From NCBI GenBank assembly GCA_965248915.1, contig OZ252216.1:3476844-3540843 (forward strand): a stretch of DNA of 64,000 nt, given 5' to 3'. Shown one piece after another: positions 51,568 through 60,028 of this stretch; the stretch's first letter is position 1, and the number at the start of each line of letters is the position of its first letter. The DNA is from CBDFLA01 sp965248915. Its GTDB lineage: Bacteria; Pseudomonadota; Alphaproteobacteria; M2410. Position numbers and translations under genes: made by a program. Below the pieces are notes generated by a model. The model did not search any database, was not told where the DNA came from, and was given only the letters and a program-made list of their open reading frames with translations.

Positions 51568-53442
51568 TTAGGTCTTGTCGCTGTCTTCGCTCTTGTCTTC
51601 AAGCTGTGCCGTTGCCGGTTTTTTTCCAAACTTTTCCAAAAGGAAATCAAGCTTGAGATTTTTGGCGAGTTCCACCTCAACGCCGCTGCGTCGCATGATG
51701 ACATATTGTTGGGCGATGGACAGTGAGTTGTTCCAGGCCCAATAGATCACCAGGCCAGCAGGGAAGCTTGCCAGAAGTATTGTGAAGATGATGGGCATGA
51801 ACGTGAACATCTTTTGCTGCATCGGGTCTTGCGGTGCAGGATTCATGCGCATCTGCAAGAACATGGTCACACCCATGATGAGCGGCCAAATGCCAAGCGC
51901 TAGCGTGGTTCCAATGAACGGAACACCGCTTGGATCCCATGGCAGTAAACCAAAGAGGTTAAAGACCGTTGTTGGGTCCGGTGCGGCGAGATCTTGAATC
52001 CAGCCAAAGAACGGCGCTTGCCGCATCTCAATAGTGACAAAGAGCACTTTGTAGAGCGCAAAGAACACCGGGATCTGCACAATGATCGGTAAGCACCCGG
52101 CAGCCGGATTGATTTTCTCTCGTTTATAAAGCGCCATGAGTTCTTGTTGCTGTTTCGCTTTGTCGTCGGAAAAGCGTTCACGTAAGGCCGCCATTTCTGG
52201 CTGCACCTTCTTCATCATACTCATGGATTGGTATTGTTTGTTCGCCAACGGGAAGAACAGTAATTTCACCAAGACGGTGGTGATCAAAATGGCGATGCCG
52301 AAATTACCGGTCAGATCCCCAAAGAAGTGAACGACTTGGAACAAGGGTTTCGTAAAGAATCGGAAAAATCCCCAATCGATCGCGAGATCGAAGATGGGAA
52401 TTCCCATTTCGTCGCGATAGGCGGTCAGCAACTTGTTTTCTTTGGCGCCAGCGAAAAGATGCGTCTTCACTTCTGAACGGCCGCCAGGAACAATGGTGGT
52501 CGCAGTCGCTGAAACATTCTGCGCGCGGATCCGGTCTGTGTCGCGAATGGTCTTGTTGCTGAAACTGGAGTTTGTCGATTGTGTTTGATCTGGAATGAGA
52601 GCTGTGAGCCAATACTTGTCTGTAATGCCGGTCCAGCCGCCGGTTGATGAGGTCGCAAATGCACCGTCTTCACGGATCTTTTTGTATTTCTTGAGGACCA
52701 GCTCGTCATTGTAAACACCCAAGAACCCTTCATGCAGGATGAAGAACCCAGAGATATCCGGCATACCGTATCGGGTCAGACGATTGTAAGGATAGAGATG
52801 AACAGGCGCTTGCGTGTTGTTTTCCACAGACTGAACGATAGTGAACATGTAGTTCTCGTCCATAGAAATGGTGCGACGAAAGGTAAGGCCTTCGCCATTG
52901 TCCCAAAAAATTTCAACGGAGCGCTCAGGCGACAGATTGCCTGAACCGCTTTGTTGCCAAACGGAATCTTTGTCCGGCACTTTGATGGCTTGACCGGCTT
53001 CCGGTGCCCATCCGAAATCTGCAAAGTAAGTTCCCTTGACCCCCGAAGGTGTCAGCAACTTCACACTCGGGCTCGAAGGGTCCGTGGTCTCTTGAAATTT
53101 GTTCAAGACCAAGTCGTCAATACGTCCTCCCACCAGAGAGATGGACCCTCTAACGCTTGGGCCTTCGAAGGCAAGGCGCGAACTTTGTGCTAGTGCCGCT
53201 TCTCGAGACAAAGCGCGGTCTGGCATCGTGTCGGCAGAATCCAGATTGGCGGCCTCGCCCGTCCCACCGGTAGAGCCTTGAACGTTTGGGATGTCGTCCA
53301 GCCCCCCGGCTTGAGAGATTTGTTCTTCCGCTTCTTGAGTGGCGCGCTGTTCTTCGAGCTGCGGACCCGACACGAACTCGGTCCACAACAAAAGGATGAC
53401 CGCCGCGATGGCGATGAAGAGGATAAAGTTCTTATTTTCCAT
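51568..53442 (-). CDS. yidC: Membrane protein insertase YidC
   Basis: 624 residues. An N-terminal helix (FILFIAIAAVILLLWTEFV) is followed by a large periplasmic domain and then the conserved five-helix insertase core near the C-terminus: NFGIAILITTVLVKLLFFPLANKQ, KKVQPEMAALRERF, NPAAGCLPIIVQIPVFFALYKVLF and ILLASFPAGLVIYWAWNN. It inserts membrane proteins with or without SecYEG. It lies in the yidC-engB-argB operon, 16 bp after yidD. Confidence 0.96.
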   Translation of the reverse strand: MENKNFILFIAIAAVILLLWTEFVSGPQLEEQRATQEAEEQISQAGGLDDIPNVQGSTGGTGEAANLDSADTMPDRALSREAALAQSSRLAFEGPSVRGSISLVGGRIDDLVLNKFQETTDPSSPSVKLLTPSGVKGTYFADFGWAPEAGQAIKVPDKDSVWQQSGSGNLSPERSVEIFWDNGEGLTFRRTISMDENYMFTIVQSVENNTQAPVHLYPYNRLTRYGMPDISGFFILHEGFLGVYNDELVLKKYKKIREDGAFATSSTGGWTGITDKYWLTALIPDQTQSTNSSFSNKTIRDTDRIRAQNVSATATTIVPGGRSEVKTHLFAGAKENKLLTAYRDEMGIPIFDLAIDWGFFRFFTKPLFQVVHFFGDLTGNFGIAILITTVLVKLLFFPLANKQYQSMSMMKKVQPEMAALRERFSDDKAKQQQELMALYKREKINPAAGCLPIIVQIPVFFALYKVLFVTIEMRQAPFFGWIQDLAAPDPTTVFNLFGLLPWDPSGVPFIGTTLALGIWPLIMGVTMFLQMRMNPAPQDPMQQKMFTFMPIIFTILLASFPAGLVIYWAWNNSLSIAQQYVIMRRSGVEVELAKNLKLDFLLEKFGKKPATAQLEDKSEDSDKT

Positions 53443-53458
53443 TTAGGCGGTCCAACTC

Positions 53459-53788
53459 TCAGGCAATCTTGTTATGTGTGTTCGTCGAGGGGGAGGGTTC
53501 GACATCATGATCATGTGCACAGCGATGGGGAACTGGATCAAACCCAGATCCACCGCCAAGCCATGTAAAAGGGTGACAATGTGAAAGCCGGCGAACGGTG
53601 AGCCAAGTCCCCTTGAGGGGTCCGTGGAGCTCAAGCGCTTCCAAGGCATATTGTGAGCATGTGGGCTCATAGCGGCAGCTCGGCGGCAAAAGCGGCGAAA
53701 TTAGGCGTCGGTAGACATGGACAAGTCCCTTGAGCGGCAGGCTCAGGCCTTGGCTAATCCGATTGCCTATTTTGACCTTCGGTATCAT
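53459..53788 (-). CDS. yidD: Membrane protein insertion efficiency factor YidD
   Basis: 109 residues. An amphipathic N-terminus (GLVHVYRRLISPLLPPSCRYEPTCSQYALEALELHG) contains the conserved P-x-C-R-x-x-P-T-C-S-x-Y-A core, then RRLSHCHPFTWLGGGSGFDPVP. It works with YidC at the membrane. It overlaps the rnpA stop by four bases (ATGA). Confidence 0.93.
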   Translation of the reverse strand: MIPKVKIGNRISQGLSLPLKGLVHVYRRLISPLLPPSCRYEPTCSQYALEALELHGPLKGTWLTVRRLSHCHPFTWLGGGSGFDPVPHRCAHDHDVEPSPSTNTHNKIA

Positions 53789-54156
53789 GACTTGTCCTTG
53801 TTTCGATGGGTGTTCCGCTTGGGCTTGGCGATCATTTGCAGTGCTAATGTAAGATCGTCAAGCAAACTCTGAAAGGGGCGATCTATCGTTGTGTGCCTTC
53901 CAATCAGAACATAGTCGGTGGCGGGCTTGCCGAATTCCTGAAATTTGAGGCGTGCGGCCTCTTTGAGGCGACGGCGGACCCGGTTGCGAATGACCGCATT
54001 TCCGACCTTCTTGGTCACCGTGAACCCTACGCGAAAAGGTGCATCTTCTGCGCAATCGGCCTGAGGTCGCGCTTGCAGCACCAGGCCTGGCACCACATAC
54101 CGCCGCCCGCGCGCAACACGCAAGAAGTCTGATCTTTTCTTTAATTTCTGGAGAGC
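53785..54156 (-). CDS. rnpA: Ribonuclease P protein component
   Basis: 123 residues from ATG 54156 (the frame extends to 54189). The RNR motif is RFRVGFTVTKKVGNAVIRNRVRRRLKEAAR, with the basic helix and RKP-like segments expected for RnpA. It is the protein partner of RNase P RNA in tRNA 5' maturation. It overlaps yidD by four bases and lies 46 bp after rpmH. Confidence 0.94.
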   Translation of the reverse strand, partial: ALQKLKKRSDFLRVARGRRYVVPGLVLQARPQADCAEDAPFRVGFTVTKKVGNAVIRNRVRRRLKEAARLKFQEFGKPATDYVLIGRHTTIDRPFQSLLDDLTLALQMIAKPKRNTHRNKDKS

Positions 54157-54202
54157 CATTCTGATTCCACGTGGCGGCTCAAATGGCAAGGAACGAGATC
54201 CC

Positions 54203-54337
54203 CTAAGCGCTCAAGCTTTTGCGACCCTTTGAACGGCGGCGGGCCAGCACTTTGCGGCCACCCACAGTTGCTTTGCGGGCGCGAAATCCATGGCGGCGCT
54301 TGCGAACGAGCCGGCTCGGCTGAAATGTACGTTTCAA
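54203..54337 (-). CDS. rpmH: Ribosomal protein L34
   Basis: 44 residues. Starting at TTG 54337 it reads MKRTFQPSRLVRKRRHGFRA followed by RKATVGGRKVLARRRSKG, the canonical L34. There is no ATG at the start of the conserved sequence; TTG 54337 has GGAG eight bases upstream. A 14-codon ORF ends two bases before it. rpmH leads the rnpA-yidD-yidC order seen in most bacteria. Confidence 0.96.
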   Translation of the reverse strand: MKRTFQPSRLVRKRRHGFRARKATVGGRKVLARRRSKGRKSLSA

Positions 54338-54339
54338 GT

Positions 54340-54384
54340 CTAATTCTCCATCGACACCCGCAGAAACTCGGGCTTTTCAGTCAT
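54340..54384 (-). CDS. 14-codon upstream ORF in the rpmH leader
   Basis: ATG 54384 has GAGGTG five bases upstream. It reads MTEKPEFLRVSMEN and stops at TAG 54340-54342, two bases before the rpmH TTG. Its last codons cover the rpmH ribosome site, so its translation would affect, or couple to, rpmH translation from the weak TTG start. Its amino-acid content is not biased to one residue. Confidence 0.5.
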   Translation of the reverse strand: MTEKPEFLRVSMEN

Positions 54385-54438
54385 CGGCGCACCTCAAGCG
54401 TAGGGTGCATGCCGGATCAATTCGAAATTGAATGCGGG

Positions 54439-54467
54439 TGTATAGGGCTTAGGCCCCTCGAAGTCAA
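54439..54467 (-). promoter_or_regulatory. Sigma-70-type promoter of rpmH
   Basis: On the minus strand TTGACT (54462-54467) and TATACA (54439-54444) are separated by exactly 17 bases. Transcription would begin near 54432, giving a leader of about 95 bases that contains the 14-codon ORF. Confidence 0.75.
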
Positions 54468-54581
54468 CGCTCACCGGCCAGAATCTGACGGTTTCAGCGC
54501 TGCCTAGAGATTATCACAAGTTGTCACAATGGGGTGAGGCTCCCCCTCAATTTCGAAAATCAATGCTATCTAGTGCGACAA

Positions 54582-54608
54582 GGCCGCCCACCGGGGCGGC
54601 CGCTTTTT
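54582..54608 (+). terminator. Intrinsic terminator without an upstream protein gene
   Basis: GGCCGCCC and GGGCGGCC form a perfect 8-bp stem with a 4-base loop, followed by GC and TTTTT. No plus-strand protein gene precedes it. A hairpin (TGAGG/CCTCA near 54536-54549) lies just upstream, so a small RNA starting around 54515-54520, or a leader attenuator for the DUF547 gene, is possible. Confidence 0.75.
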
Positions 54609-54634
54609 GGGATGTTTCAAGGTGAGGGTCGAAA

Positions 54635-55498
54635 ATGAGGAAAGAAACAAGAGGTGATGGCGCCGGGCGGATCGTCCGTTTTGCCTATGTGGCTCTATTA
54701 ATCGCAGCCATTCCGTACTTTGGTCTGTCTGGCAAAGCGCACGCTGCGAATGCCGCGGTTGACGCTCTCTCCGTCCAGGACGCCGCCTCCACAATCGTGG
54801 TGGATCACTCTTCTTGGGCAGAGATACTCAACGCTTCTGTCGTCGAGGGTGACGATGGCCTCAATCGCTTCCGATATGCTGATGTTGGCGCCGAGCACAA
54901 AGCGAGTTTGAAAGCATATCTAGAGGGACTTCAAAACTTTGACCCAACGACCCTCAATCGCGACGAGCAATTTGCGTTCTGGGTAAACCTGTACAATGCC
55001 GCCACGATTGACGTTGTGCTTGAGCACTATCCTGTTGATTCAATCCGTTCCATCAAATTGTCGGGTCCGCTCTTTTCTGGACCTTGGCGCAAGAAGTTTT
55101 TGAACGTCGGTGGTTATGAATTGTCCCTCGACATGATTGAACACGAAATTCTTCGCGGAAAATGGACGGAGCCGCGCGTGCATTACGCGGTCAATTGTGC
55201 GTCGGTCGGTTGTCCCAATCTTGGCACAATCCCGTTTGCAGGAGCCACCCTTGAGGCTCAGCTTGATCAAGCAGCGAGAGATTATGTGAACCATCCCCGA
55301 GGTGCTGATGTGAAAGACGGCAAGCTCACCGTCTCTTCCATATATGATTGGTTCAAAGAGGATTTCGGAGACAATGATGCAGGTGTCATTGCGCATCTAG
55401 AAGAATATGCGGATGCTGACTTGAAGGCAGCATTGTCAGGCATCACCAAAGTATCCAAAGACCAGTATGATTGGTCACTGAATGATGCAACTAGCTGA
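54635..55498 (+). CDS. DUF547 domain secreted protein
   Basis: 287 residues with an N-terminal signal or anchor (FAYVALLIAAIPYFGLSGKAHA). The DUF547 pattern is clear: EQFAFWVNLYNAATIDVVLEHYPVDSI, HYAVNCASVGCPNL (two conserved Cys) and YDWFKEDFG. A protease-like or binding role has been suggested for the family but no enzyme activity is certain. The gene starts 27 bp after a terminator. It leads a plus-strand group with TVP38 and a disulphide reductase. Confidence 0.88.
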   Translation: MRKETRGDGAGRIVRFAYVALLIAAIPYFGLSGKAHAANAAVDALSVQDAASTIVVDHSSWAEILNASVVEGDDGLNRFRYADVGAEHKASLKAYLEGLQNFDPTTLNRDEQFAFWVNLYNAATIDVVLEHYPVDSIRSIKLSGPLFSGPWRKKFLNVGGYELSLDMIEHEILRGKWTEPRVHYAVNCASVGCPNLGTIPFAGATLEAQLDQAARDYVNHPRGADVKDGKLTVSSIYDWFKEDFGDNDAGVIAHLEEYADADLKAALSGITKVSKDQYDWSLNDATS

Positions 55499-55536
55499 GA
55501 CCCCTGAATATGCGATAGGGTGGCAGGAGAACAATA

Positions 55537-56295
55537 GTGGCGGAAATGGAAATGTCAGAGACAGAGTCAGAAGAAAAGAAATCTGGAATGAAGCGTTTTC
55601 TGCCCCTCGTGGTTGTCGTTGCGGCCTTGGTTGCGTTTTTTGCGTTTGGCCTCAATGACTACTTCACTCAAGACGCGTTGAAGGAAAATCATAACGCTCT
55701 GAAGTCCTTCGCAGCCGAATGGGGGATATGGGCAGTGTTGGCTTTTGTCGGCATTTACGCAGCTGCCGTTTCAATCTCTTTTCCCGGTGCTTCGTTTCTC
55801 ACCATTTTTGCCGGCTTCATGTTTGGCACACTCGTTGGCGGTACTGCGGTTGTCGTCGGCGCAACTCTTGGCGCAACCATCATCTTTCTTATCGCCCGCA
55901 CCGCACTTGGTGATGTGTGGCGAAAGAGAACAGGATCGACCCTGCAGAAATTGGAAGAAGGATTTCGCGACGGTGAATTGAGTTACATGTTCATCTTGCG
56001 CCTCGTCCCGATATTTCCATTTTGGTTGGTCAACTTGGCACCCGCCTTCTTAGGTGTTCGCCTGCGAAACTATGTTCTTGCAACCTTTGTTGGCATCATG
56101 CCGGCCACGTTCGTGTACGCGGCTGCAGGCGACATTGGCAGTGAAGCCATCGCTCGCGGTGAAGACCTGTCTTTGACCGGCCTCCTGACAGATCCAAAGG
56201 TCATCTTCCTGATGGTTGGTCTTGTTGTGTTAGCGTTGATCCCCATAGCCTACAAAAGGTTTGGCAAGCGTGGCGCCGCACCCACCGAATCCTAA
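55537..56295 (+). CDS. TVP38/TMEM64-family (DedA-like) membrane protein
   Basis: 252 residues. It starts at GTG 55537, with GGAG eight bases upstream. After a charged N-terminus come six or so helices with the VTT domain: SFPGASFLTIFAGFMFGTLVGG and RLVPIFPFWLVNLAPAFLGVRLRNYVLATFVGIMP, with the conserved F-P-G and Gly-rich motifs. The family is implicated in membrane lipid or ion transport. The next gene, 14 bp later, encodes a flavin disulphide reductase. Confidence 0.88.
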   Translation: MAEMEMSETESEEKKSGMKRFLPLVVVVAALVAFFAFGLNDYFTQDALKENHNALKSFAAEWGIWAVLAFVGIYAAAVSISFPGASFLTIFAGFMFGTLVGGTAVVVGATLGATIIFLIARTALGDVWRKRTGSTLQKLEEGFRDGELSYMFILRLVPIFPFWLVNLAPAFLGVRLRNYVLATFVGIMPATFVYAAAGDIGSEAIARGEDLSLTGLLTDPKVIFLMVGLVVLALIPIAYKRFGKRGAAPTES

Positions 56296-56309
56296 CAATA
56301 GGAATATTC

Positions 56310-57734
56310 ATGGAAACTATTCATGCTGATATCTGCGTGATCGGCGCGGGTTCTGGTGGCCTTTCGGTTGCTGCTGGTGCATCACAAATGGGCGCCAAAG
56401 TCGTTCTCATCGAACGTGGAAAAATGGGTGGCGATTGTCTGAACTATGGTTGTGTGCCGTCAAAGGCTTTGATTGCTGCAGGCAAGCAAGCCCACGCCAT
56501 GAGCGCCGGTGAGAAGTTTGGGATTGCGAAAGCCACCCCACAAGTCGACTTTGCAAAGGTCCACGAACATGTTCACGGGGTGATCGCAGGGATCGCGCCG
56601 CACGATTCGGTTGAGAGATTTGAAGGCCTCGGCGTTACGGTAGTTCAAGCAGAAGGTCGATTCGCAGATCGCCGCACCGTCGTGGCGGGTAACAAACGCA
56701 TCACCGCGCGCCGGTTTGTGATTGCGACCGGGTCGCGCCCGTCAGCACCACCGATCAAAGGGCTAGACAGCGTCAACTACCTCACCAACGAGACCATCTT
56801 TGAAAACACCGAGCTCCCTGAACATCTCATCATCGTTGGAGGCGGTCCCATCGGTATGGAAATGGCGCAAGCCTATCGTCGTCTTGGCGCAAGAGTCACC
56901 GTACTCGAAGCGTTCAAAGTGTTTGGCAAAGACGATCCTGAGCTTGTAGCTATTGTAGTCAAGCGCCTTGAAGAAGAAGGTGTTGATATTCGCGAAGGAG
57001 CCATGGTTGAAGAAGTCGCTGAGAGAGATGGTAAAGTTGAAGTCACGCTTAAGAACGAAACCGGTGAGGAAAGAATATCCGGAACCCATCTTCTTGTCGC
57101 GGCAGGTCGGCGTCCGAACATCGGGAACCTGAATTTGGAAGCAGCAAATGTCAAAACCACCAAGCGCGGGATTGAGGTCGACGCAAGATTGAGGACGTCG
57201 AACAAGAAGATCTTCGCCATTGGAGATGCTGCTGGCGGATTGCAGTTTACCCATGTTGCCGGATATCATAGCGGCATAGTCATTAGGAATGCGTTGTTCC
57301 GTGTGCCCGCCAAAGCAGATCATTCTGCCGTGCCGTGGGCGACTTACACAGATCCAGAGCTAGCCCATGTGGGCCTCACAGAAGAACTGGCACGCAAAGA
57401 ACACGGAGACAATGTGCGGGTTCTTAAATGGGAGGTCGCCGAAAACGATCGCGCTAGAGCAGAACGCAACACCGAAGGAATGATCAAGGTTGTGGTTGGA
57501 AAGAAGGGCCGAATTTTGGGCGCGACAATTGCTGCGTCCAAAGCAGGTGAACTTATTCAACCTTGGGTCTTGGCCATGTCGACCAAGTTGAAGATCGGCG
57601 CCATGGCGACATTCATTGCGCCGTATCCAACCCTTGGCGAGATATCAAAACGGGCGGCGGGCGATTACTACACACCAACACTCTATTCTCCACGCGTACG
57701 CTTTTTCGTGAAGCTCCTCGGTAAACTGGGATAA
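56310..57734 (+). CDS. FAD-dependent pyridine nucleotide-disulphide oxidoreductase
   Basis: 474 residues, class I. The FAD motif is ICVIGAGSGGLSVAAGASQMG, the redox-active pair GGDCLNYGCVPSKAL, the NAD motif IIVGGGPIGMEMAQAYRRLGARVTVLEA and the second FAD motif KIFAIGDAAGG. Near the C-terminus, where dihydrolipoyl dehydrogenase has the catalytic His, this protein reads APYPTLGE with Tyr in that position, as in mercuric reductases. No C-terminal vicinal Cys pair is present. So it is neither a normal Lpd nor MerA. It is paired with the TVP38 gene. Confidence 0.9.
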   Translation: METIHADICVIGAGSGGLSVAAGASQMGAKVVLIERGKMGGDCLNYGCVPSKALIAAGKQAHAMSAGEKFGIAKATPQVDFAKVHEHVHGVIAGIAPHDSVERFEGLGVTVVQAEGRFADRRTVVAGNKRITARRFVIATGSRPSAPPIKGLDSVNYLTNETIFENTELPEHLIIVGGGPIGMEMAQAYRRLGARVTVLEAFKVFGKDDPELVAIVVKRLEEEGVDIREGAMVEEVAERDGKVEVTLKNETGEERISGTHLLVAAGRRPNIGNLNLEAANVKTTKRGIEVDARLRTSNKKIFAIGDAAGGLQFTHVAGYHSGIVIRNALFRVPAKADHSAVPWATYTDPELAHVGLTEELARKEHGDNVRVLKWEVAENDRARAERNTEGMIKVVVGKKGRILGATIAASKAGELIQPWVLAMSTKLKIGAMATFIAPYPTLGEISKRAAGDYYTPTLYSPRVRFFVKLLGKLG

Positions 57735-57776
57735 AGTCGCCCCAACCTTGAGTCTCTCACTTTAGAACAGTCAACC

Positions 57777-59243
57777 ATGGTCGCAGTATCACAAGACAAG
57801 AAGGGCTGGGTCGCCTTGCGCGGCCTCAAGAGCTTTGCACAAAGTCTCTCGGGCCGCTTGCTTGTTTTGACGGTTGCCATTGTCATGCTGGCGGAGATTT
57901 TGATTTATGTGCCCTCCATTGCGAGATATCGCGAGACCTGGCTGATGGAGCGATTGGAAGCTGCACAGATCGCCGTCCTGGCGCTCGAGGGCAGTCCCGA
58001 TCAGATGGTCGACCGGGAGCTGGCCGATGAATTGCTGCGCAATGCGGAAGTGTTCTCCGTCGGTCTGTCCGCTGAAGATATGCGCGAACTCTATCTAGGC
58101 AAAGATATGCCGCCAAAGGTAGACCTTTGGGTCGACATGGAAGGTTTGAGCCCTCTGCAATCAATCATGCAAGCTTTCGACAGTTTGCGTTCGGGCGAAA
58201 ACAGGGTGTTGGGCGTGAGAGGGCAAGCCCGTTTTAGGCCTGACTCGACGGTTGAGATTGTCATCGACGAAACACCTCTTTGCCAAGACATGTTCGCCTA
58301 TTCGCGAAACATCTTAGGCCTCTCAATTGTGATTGCCTTGGTGACGGCCGGGTTTGTCTACGCTTGTCTGATGCTGCTTTTGGTGCGGCCAATGCTTCGC
58401 ATCACAACGGCCATGGAAACCTTTCGCCAGGACCCTGAGAAATCCGATGCTGTCATCGCGGCTTCTGACCGCACTGACGAAATTGGCCGAGCGGAGCGAG
58501 AATTGGCCGAGATGCAGTCACAGGTGCAGTCCTCACTTCAACAGAAGGCACACCTTGCCGCGCTGGGTGTTGCTGTGAGCAAAATCAATCACGATCTCAA
58601 GAACATACTGACCAGCGCGCAACTGGTCTCCGACCGCATCGCTAATATCGACGATCCGACTGTGCAACGGTTGGCTCCTATGCTTTTCTCCTCAATCGAC
58701 CGGGCGATCGATCTATGCGTGAACACATTGCGCTATGGCAAGGCAGAGGAGGCCCCCGTTCGCCATTCGGCGGTTGGTCTCAAGACCATTGTTGAAGATG
58801 TTGCCGCGTCGTTGGGATTGGACCGAGAAGGCCCGATCAAATTTCACAATGAAGTTTCTGAAAAATTCACCTTGCAAGCAGATTCTGATAAATTATTCCG
58901 CATGCTGCTGAATTTGACGAGAAATGCACAACAGGCTCTGCTTGCCCATGAAAACCCATCGAGAGAATCTGAAATATCGGTCCGCACTGAGGCAATGAGA
59001 GGTGAGATTGCGATAGATATCATCGACAACGGCCCCGGCATTCCGGAGAAAGTAAGAGAAGAGCTGTTCAAACCTTTCGGTCTGAGCGCCACCCCGGGGG
59101 GAACCGGATTGGGGCTCGCCATTGCGCGAGATCTTGCCGAAGCCCACGGGGGAAAAGTGATCCTCCTGCACTCAGGTTCTGAAGGAACATGCTTCCGCGT
59201 CTGTTTGCCTGAATTGTTAGGGTCACGTCATGTGGAACCCTGA
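57777..59243 (+). CDS. Membrane sensor histidine kinase (HAMP type)
   Basis: 488 residues. TM1 is about residues 29-50 and TM2 about 180-205, with a periplasmic loop of about 125 residues between them. A HAMP-like segment follows (MLRITTAMETFRQDPEKSDAV), then a dimerisation helix with the phospho-acceptor His272 in KINHDLKNILTSAQLV and a catalytic domain with NLTRNAQQAL (N box), DIIDNGPGIP (G1) and GGTGLGLAIA (G2). No response regulator is adjacent. The end overlaps tam by 14 bp. Confidence 0.93.
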   Translation: MVAVSQDKKGWVALRGLKSFAQSLSGRLLVLTVAIVMLAEILIYVPSIARYRETWLMERLEAAQIAVLALEGSPDQMVDRELADELLRNAEVFSVGLSAEDMRELYLGKDMPPKVDLWVDMEGLSPLQSIMQAFDSLRSGENRVLGVRGQARFRPDSTVEIVIDETPLCQDMFAYSRNILGLSIVIALVTAGFVYACLMLLLVRPMLRITTAMETFRQDPEKSDAVIAASDRTDEIGRAERELAEMQSQVQSSLQQKAHLAALGVAVSKINHDLKNILTSAQLVSDRIANIDDPTVQRLAPMLFSSIDRAIDLCVNTLRYGKAEEAPVRHSAVGLKTIVEDVAASLGLDREGPIKFHNEVSEKFTLQADSDKLFRMLLNLTRNAQQALLAHENPSRESEISVRTEAMRGEIAIDIIDNGPGIPEKVREELFKPFGLSATPGGTGLGLAIARDLAEAHGGKVILLHSGSEGTCFRVCLPELLGSRHVEP

Positions 59244-60003
59244 TGTCTATCTCTCGTTTGCCGACAAGCGGACCCGTCCAGCCATTGAATTGGCCTCCCG
59301 CATCTCCGTAACCGATCCAGCACTCATTTACGATCTAGGATGTGGTCCCGGAAACTCAACCGAAGTTTTGGCGACACGGTGGCCGAGCACGGAACTCATC
59401 GGCGTTGACAGCTCCAATGAGATGTTGGAGAGGGCCGCCGAGGAAGGTCCCAATCAGGCGACCTGGCTCAAGGCAGATCTCTCAGCCTGGGTGCCGGACC
59501 TGGCCGCAGATGTAATCTTTTCCAATGCGACCTATCAATGGATTGATGATCATGGGCAGCTCTTACCCAAGCTCTTAGACACGCTCCGCCCCGGCGGTGT
59601 ATTGGCGCTCCAAATGCCTCAAAACTTCGCGGCCCCTAGTCATGTGCTTATGCGAGAGATCGCATCTGAGGGTGTATGGGCAGAAAAGCTGAAACCCATC
59701 TTGCGACACCATCCTGTTGGCACGCCTGGCGTTTACTACGACTTCTTCAATCCCCACGCCGAGAACATCGACATTTGGGAAACCGAATACGCACAAGAAC
59801 TTGAAGGCGATGATCCTGTGTTCGATTGGGTAAGCGGAACCGCGCTCCGCCCGCTTCTCACCCCTCTAAACGAGGAGGATCGTGAGCAGTTTTCGAGCGC
59901 CTATCGCAAAGCCTTGCGCAAGGCCTATCCAAAGCGTGCGAACGGCCTGACCTTGTTTCCTTTCAAACGCATCTTTATTGTGGTCACACGACAGTCCGAG
60001 TAG
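59230..60003 (+). CDS. tam: Trans-aconitate 2-methyltransferase
   Basis: 257 residues of a SAM-dependent methyltransferase. The start MWNPDVYLSFADKRTRPAIEL and the SAM site LIYDLGCGPGNSTEVLA, with VDSSNEML, match Tam. NATYQWIDDHG and LQMPQNFAAPSH are also typical. It methylates trans-aconitate, an inhibitory by-product of the TCA cycle. It overlaps the kinase gene by 14 bp. Confidence 0.92.
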   Translation: MWNPDVYLSFADKRTRPAIELASRISVTDPALIYDLGCGPGNSTEVLATRWPSTELIGVDSSNEMLERAAEEGPNQATWLKADLSAWVPDLAADVIFSNATYQWIDDHGQLLPKLLDTLRPGGVLALQMPQNFAAPSHVLMREIASEGVWAEKLKPILRHHPVGTPGVYYDFFNPHAENIDIWETEYAQELEGDDPVFDWVSGTALRPLLTPLNEEDREQFSSAYRKALRKAYPKRANGLTLFPFKRIFIVVTRQSE

Positions 60004-60028
60004 TTCTCAAAATGAAAGTGATTGGGCC

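Noticed and set aside
54229..54507. Plus-strand ORF of 92 codons opposite rpmH
   Set aside because: Antisense to the canonical L34 gene and its promoter; no SD and no recognisable domain.
54509..54530. DnaA-box-like TTATCACAA near rpmH, considered as an origin signal
   Set aside because: Only one degenerate box, no AT-rich unwinding region or dnaA gene; oriC in alphaproteobacteria is usually elsewhere.
56310..57734. Naming this gene lpd or merA
   Set aside because: The catalytic His of Lpd is replaced by Tyr, no 2-oxo acid dehydrogenase genes are adjacent, and the MerA C-terminal Cys pair is missing.
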